Source of the DNA: Treponema sp. UBA937
Lineage (GTDB): Bacteria; Spirochaetota; Spirochaetia; Treponematales; Breznakiellaceae
NCBI GenBank assembly: GCA_002293455.1
Contig: DBDH01000082.1
Location: 1-25,018 of the forward strand
Direction: 5' to 3'
DNA length: 25,018 bases
Positions 22,825 to 25,018 of this stretch are shown here, in pieces; the first letter of the stretch is position 1; every line of letters starts with the position of its first letter. Position numbers and translations under genes: made by a program. The notes beneath the pieces are model-generated. The model had not been told where the DNA came from and ran no database searches. It saw only the letters and a program-made list of their open reading frames with translations.

Positions 22825-22881
22825 ATGGTTGATTTTTGATCAATTTTGCTTGATGTTTTGTATACAGTCCAAAAACGCCTG

Positions 22882-23274
22882 TTAATCGACATTTAGGTTG
22901 TTCCCATATTGTAAATCTTCTGGAATTACTTTTAAAAACTTATTGTCTAAAGTCCATATCTTTGCGTTGCTTTTTATTCCATACATTAAAATTATTGTGT
23001 CTATTAATCCAACACCCTTATCTATTAATTTATTTTCTGCTGAATATATTCCAGCTTCTGTTATTACATTTTCATGATGTTCTTTTGGCAAATATTTCCA
23101 AAAATCGAGTATTAATCCTCTCTCAAACTTATTCTTTGTTCCTTGTAATAATTCACCAAAAACACATTCAACCGCGAGCACTTCCCTGTTTTCTAATAAG
23201 CTGCTGATTTTTGAAAAATATTCTTGATTATTCCGCAGATATTCTATCCATATTGATGTATCAAGAATTATCAT
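22882..23274 (-). CDS. vapC: VapC-type PIN-domain toxin
   Basis: The 130-residue protein has the PIN ribonuclease acidic set: Asp5 in MIILDTSIWI, Glu41 in FGELLQG, Asp92 in GLIDTIIL and Asp110 in WTLDNKF. These bind Mg2+ or Mn2+ for RNA cleavage, usually of tRNA or rRNA in this family. The start overlaps the antitoxin stop by four bases (ATGA), giving coupled translation. Complete length and motifs suggest it is active. Confidence 0.93.
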   Translation of the reverse strand: MIILDTSIWIEYLRNNQEYFSKISSLLENREVLAVECVFGELLQGTKNKFERGLILDFWKYLPKEHHENVITEAGIYSAENKLIDKGVGLIDTIILMYGIKSNAKIWTLDNKFLKVIPEDLQYGNNLNVD

Positions 23275-23477
23275 ATAGACCTATTTAGTTCCCTAATTTG
23301 CTGTCCATGACTAATATTTATCGGATTTTTGCTGATTTTCTTATTGAGTTCCTTGATATTGTACACATCGATCCAGTCCTGTAAAGCAATAGTTATTGCC
23401 TCCGTAATGGTAGAACTTCGAGTATATTCTTTTACGCTGCTGATTAGTTCATCAGCAATTATTGCGGTTACCTTCAT
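23271..23477 (-). CDS. vapB: VapB-type antitoxin
   Basis: From ATG 23477 the product has 68 residues (MKVTAIIADELISSV...). The N-terminus forms a ribbon-helix-helix-like DNA-binding part (TEAITIALQDW), and the C-terminal tail would wrap the toxin. The alternative upstream start would include promoter and operator bases, so I reject it. It overlaps vapC by four bases. The operon is probably autorepressed through the palindrome in its promoter. Confidence 0.86.
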   Translation of the reverse strand: MKVTAIIADELISSVKEYTRSSTITEAITIALQDWIDVYNIKELNKKISKNPINISHGQQIRELNRSI

Positions 23478-23484
23478 ACGATAA

Positions 23485-23513
23485 ACAATACGATATGAAA
23501 TCGTATTTGTCAA
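23485..23513 (-). promoter_or_regulatory. vapBC promoter with internal operator
   Basis: On the minus strand, TTGACA (23508-23513) and TATTGT (23485-23490) are 17 bases apart. A perfect 7-bp inverted repeat, ATACGAT-N5-ATCGTAT (23488-23506), fills the spacer and overlaps the -10 element, and a further TATCGTA half-site spans the start codon. Seven bases separate -10 and ATG, which predicts a leaderless mRNA repressed by VapB or VapBC. Confidence 0.7.
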
Positions 23514-23567
23514 GGAATTTTACATAATTTGTTTATTCCCGCCGCAAAGGAATTATAAACTCACCGT

Positions 23568-23777
23568 TTACTCCCACACAATATTCACGTTTTTTGCATG
23601 TACGGCACAATCGGTTAAATACAAATTAATTAGGTTTTGATAGGTTATTCCGGTTTCCTCCGCTTTCTTTTTGAAATAATTAATAGTATCAATATCTATC
23701 CGTATTGAAATTTGTTTCCGTAATTTTTTTACATACGGATTAGGTTTTGCATTGGAAAAATCATATTTCTCTCTCAT
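23568..23777 (-). CDS. brnA: BrnA-type antitoxin
   Basis: The 69-residue protein contains KQISIRIDIDTINYFKKKA, the ribbon-helix-helix DNA-binding core of BrnA antitoxins, and a hydrophobic C-terminus. It is the second gene after brnT, which is the usual reversed order of this system. Its start overlaps the brnT stop by four bases. It would neutralise BrnT and repress the operon. Confidence 0.87.
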   Translation of the reverse strand: MREKYDFSNAKPNPYVKKLRKQISIRIDIDTINYFKKKAEETGITYQNLINLYLTDCAVHAKNVNIVWE

Positions 23778-24055
23778 AAATAACCTCCATACTGCTTTTT
23801 TTCCGTGTTTTCTGCTTTTCTTGCGGAAATGATTCTGATGGTCTCGTCATTTTCTCTATAACAATGACAGACAACCAATAAATGCAGATTCTTACTTAAT
23901 CCCAACAGAATAAATCTATCTTCTTCGTCGGAATGGTCAGGATCGGCAATTAACTTACCGTTAGGATCATAGAATACGGTTTGGGCTTCTTCAAATGAAA
24001 TTGCGTGTTTCTTGATATTCTGTTGATTTTTCTTTTCGTCCCAAATTATTCTCAT
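23774..24055 (-). CDS. brnT: BrnT-type toxin (ribonuclease)
   Basis: The 93-residue protein matches the BrnT/DUF497 family: IIWDEKKNQQNIKKH at the start, FEEAQTVFYDP, then DRFILLGLS, VVCHCYRE and IRIISARKA near the end. The family adopts a RelE-like fold and cleaves RNA. It is full length. A strong promoter lies directly upstream, and no Shine-Dalgarno is present. Confidence 0.95.
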   Translation of the reverse strand: MRIIWDEKKNQQNIKKHAISFEEAQTVFYDPNGKLIADPDHSDEEDRFILLGLSKNLHLLVVCHCYRENDETIRIISARKAENTEKKQYGGYL

Positions 24056-24063
24056 GTATATAG

Positions 24064-24093
24064 ATTATAATTATGTTATAATTATTTTGTCAA
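24064..24093 (-). promoter_or_regulatory. brnTA promoter with tandem operator-like repeats
   Basis: On the minus strand, TTGACA (24088-24093) and TATAAT (24064-24069) are 18 bases apart. The spacer and -10 contain the near-exact tandem repeat ATAATTATAAC/ATAATTATAAT, a likely BrnA operator. Only eight bases separate the -10 from the ATG. Confidence 0.65.
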
Positions 24094-24298
24094 TTCTCAG
24101 TCAGACTTACTTCTTTATCTTTATAAATGATTTTGCAAAGAGATTGTAAGTTGTGGCTTTGTCGTCTCTACTTCCGTAGCGATTACCTCGATTGTCTTGC
24201 CCGCCTCAATATTATCAGTATGTTTTTCCGTTGTATTAGTTACAGCATTTTCTGTTTGTGTTGTTAAATGATTTTTATTCGATTCTTTCTTATTATTT

Positions 24299-24745
24299 CT
24301 AAAAATTAAAAGCCGCTAATACAGTATTTATTGTTGTAACATGATTGTTGAGATGATTGATGTAACTATAATCGGCTTCTTTTTCTGATAAAACACCTAT
24401 TATAATTTGGATAAGTTCAATTGCTAATTCACACAGTTCACGAAAAGCGGCAGGAGGGAAATTATATCTGTTTACATAAGTAGACACTTGCGTTGCATAA
24501 TTTAATCCTGCCATTCCAATCAATATAATCGAAGTTTCTGCTTCATTTTTTCGTTCAGGATTATTTTCAACAAAAGTTTTTAAAAATTCACTTGAAATAT
24601 TGACACTATCAGTAACACAATATGATGATATACGGATTAACCCTAAATATTCATCAGGTTGCGGAGGACGACTTTGTGCGTTAGCAAATATATTTATAAA
24701 AAACAAATACACAAAAATTAATGATAATAATTTACTCTTTGTCAT
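24299..24745 (-). CDS. Secreted hypothetical protein
   Basis: From ATG 24745 the product has 148 residues, with a signal peptide (about 1-24, cleavage after ANA). The mature part is mainly helical and ends at AAFNF. The alternative TTG start at 24757 lies just before the stop of the preceding gene. No family is recognised. It is AT-rich and lies in the accessory right end, nine bases after the partial upstream gene, so the two probably form an operon. The next frame downstream may be a frameshifted continuation. Confidence 0.7.
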   Translation of the reverse strand: MTKSKLLSLIFVYLFFINIFANAQSRPPQPDEYLGLIRISSYCVTDSVNISSEFLKTFVENNPERKNEAETSIILIGMAGLNYATQVSTYVNRYNFPPAAFRELCELAIELIQIIIGVLSEKEADYSYINHLNNHVTTINTVLAAFNF

Positions 24746-24753
24746 ATTATTCT

Positions 24754-25018
24754 TCAATTACTTTCATCTAAAAAGTTGATTAAAATCTTTACAGCATTAT
24801 GAGTTACCACTTTCTGTGCATCAGTTGGTATATCAATCCTATATGGTTTTAAATATTGACGCACAATGTCCTTCATACTTTTAGGTTTTTCTTTCGTTTC
24901 TTTTACAATTATTCTTCCATAAGAGGTACTTTTGTTTTGTGGAATAAATAATTGAGCAATATAATCAACACCATTCAGCGAGAATATTTTTTCCTTAAGG
25001 CAACACTGATTAAATACC
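24754..25018 (-). CDS. C-terminal part of a hypothetical protein, runs off the right edge
   Basis: The minus-strand frame is open from the edge to a TGA at 24754-24756, 87 codons. It reads FSLNGVDYIAQLFIPQNK and later DIVRQYLKPYRIDIP and VKILINFLDESN. The composition is typical of a real protein, lysine- and isoleucine-rich. No family is recognised. Nine bases separate its stop from the next ATG. Confidence 0.62.
   Translation of the reverse strand, partial: VFNQCCLKEKIFSLNGVDYIAQLFIPQNKSTSYGRIIVKETKEKPKSMKDIVRQYLKPYRIDIPTDAQKVVTHNAVKILINFLDESN

Overview
The window looks like part of a spirochaete chromosome of the Treponema type. This is an inference from protein character: a CheX/CheY/CheA-like cluster, a yebC-ruvC pair, a diderm-style lipoprotein, and a tRNA gene that does not encode CCA. 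No 16S gene is present to fix the taxon. Base composition is moderate through the housekeeping genes and clearly AT-richer at the right end and in the tip of the phage tail fibre.

Positions 1-5700 are the right end of a prophage. The order is a repeat-rich tail fibre (open at the left edge), a membrane-anchored protein of unknown function, an N-acetylmuramoyl-L-alanine amidase, and two ORFs in different frames that share one ribosome-binding region and overlap for about 500 bp. These last two look like a spanin pair. A convergent tyrosine integrase follows. It faces the 3' end of tRNA-Leu(UAA), the likely attachment site, so the lysis genes and the integrase form the terminal prophage module.

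Positions 5800-12700 are host genes: tatD; a minus-strand operon of cheY, cheX and a multi-TM Hpt/ATPase kinase; an AraC-type regulator; an HD-domain phosphohydrolase; and a probable beta-propeller protein. Positions 12700-16000 hold a structured repeat-filled intergenic region, a secreted protein with an NlpC/P60-like cysteine motif, a stretch of gene remnants (TrmH-type methyltransferase and a toxin-antitoxin pair), and a multi-pass membrane protein.

Positions 16000-22800 are mostly housekeeping genes: proS, a small CxxC/CxxC protein preceded by a tandem array of 63-bp palindromic units, yebC-ruvC, a PflX-like radical SAM protein, a lipoprotein and rsmG. From 22860 to the right edge is an AT-rich accessory stretch with vapBC, brnTA, a secreted hypothetical protein and a partial gene.

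Four themes cut across the genes. First, the phage lysis locus has a two-frame spanin-like arrangement. Second, short hairpin repeats occur at three loci; in each, the loops become GNRA tetraloops on the strand that matches a downstream gene (13096, proS, rsmG). Third, several genes have sigma70-like promoters placed so that transcription would start at or within a few bases of the start codon, with no Shine-Dalgarno sequence. Fourth, one leader region contains arms that can pair in mutually exclusive ways.
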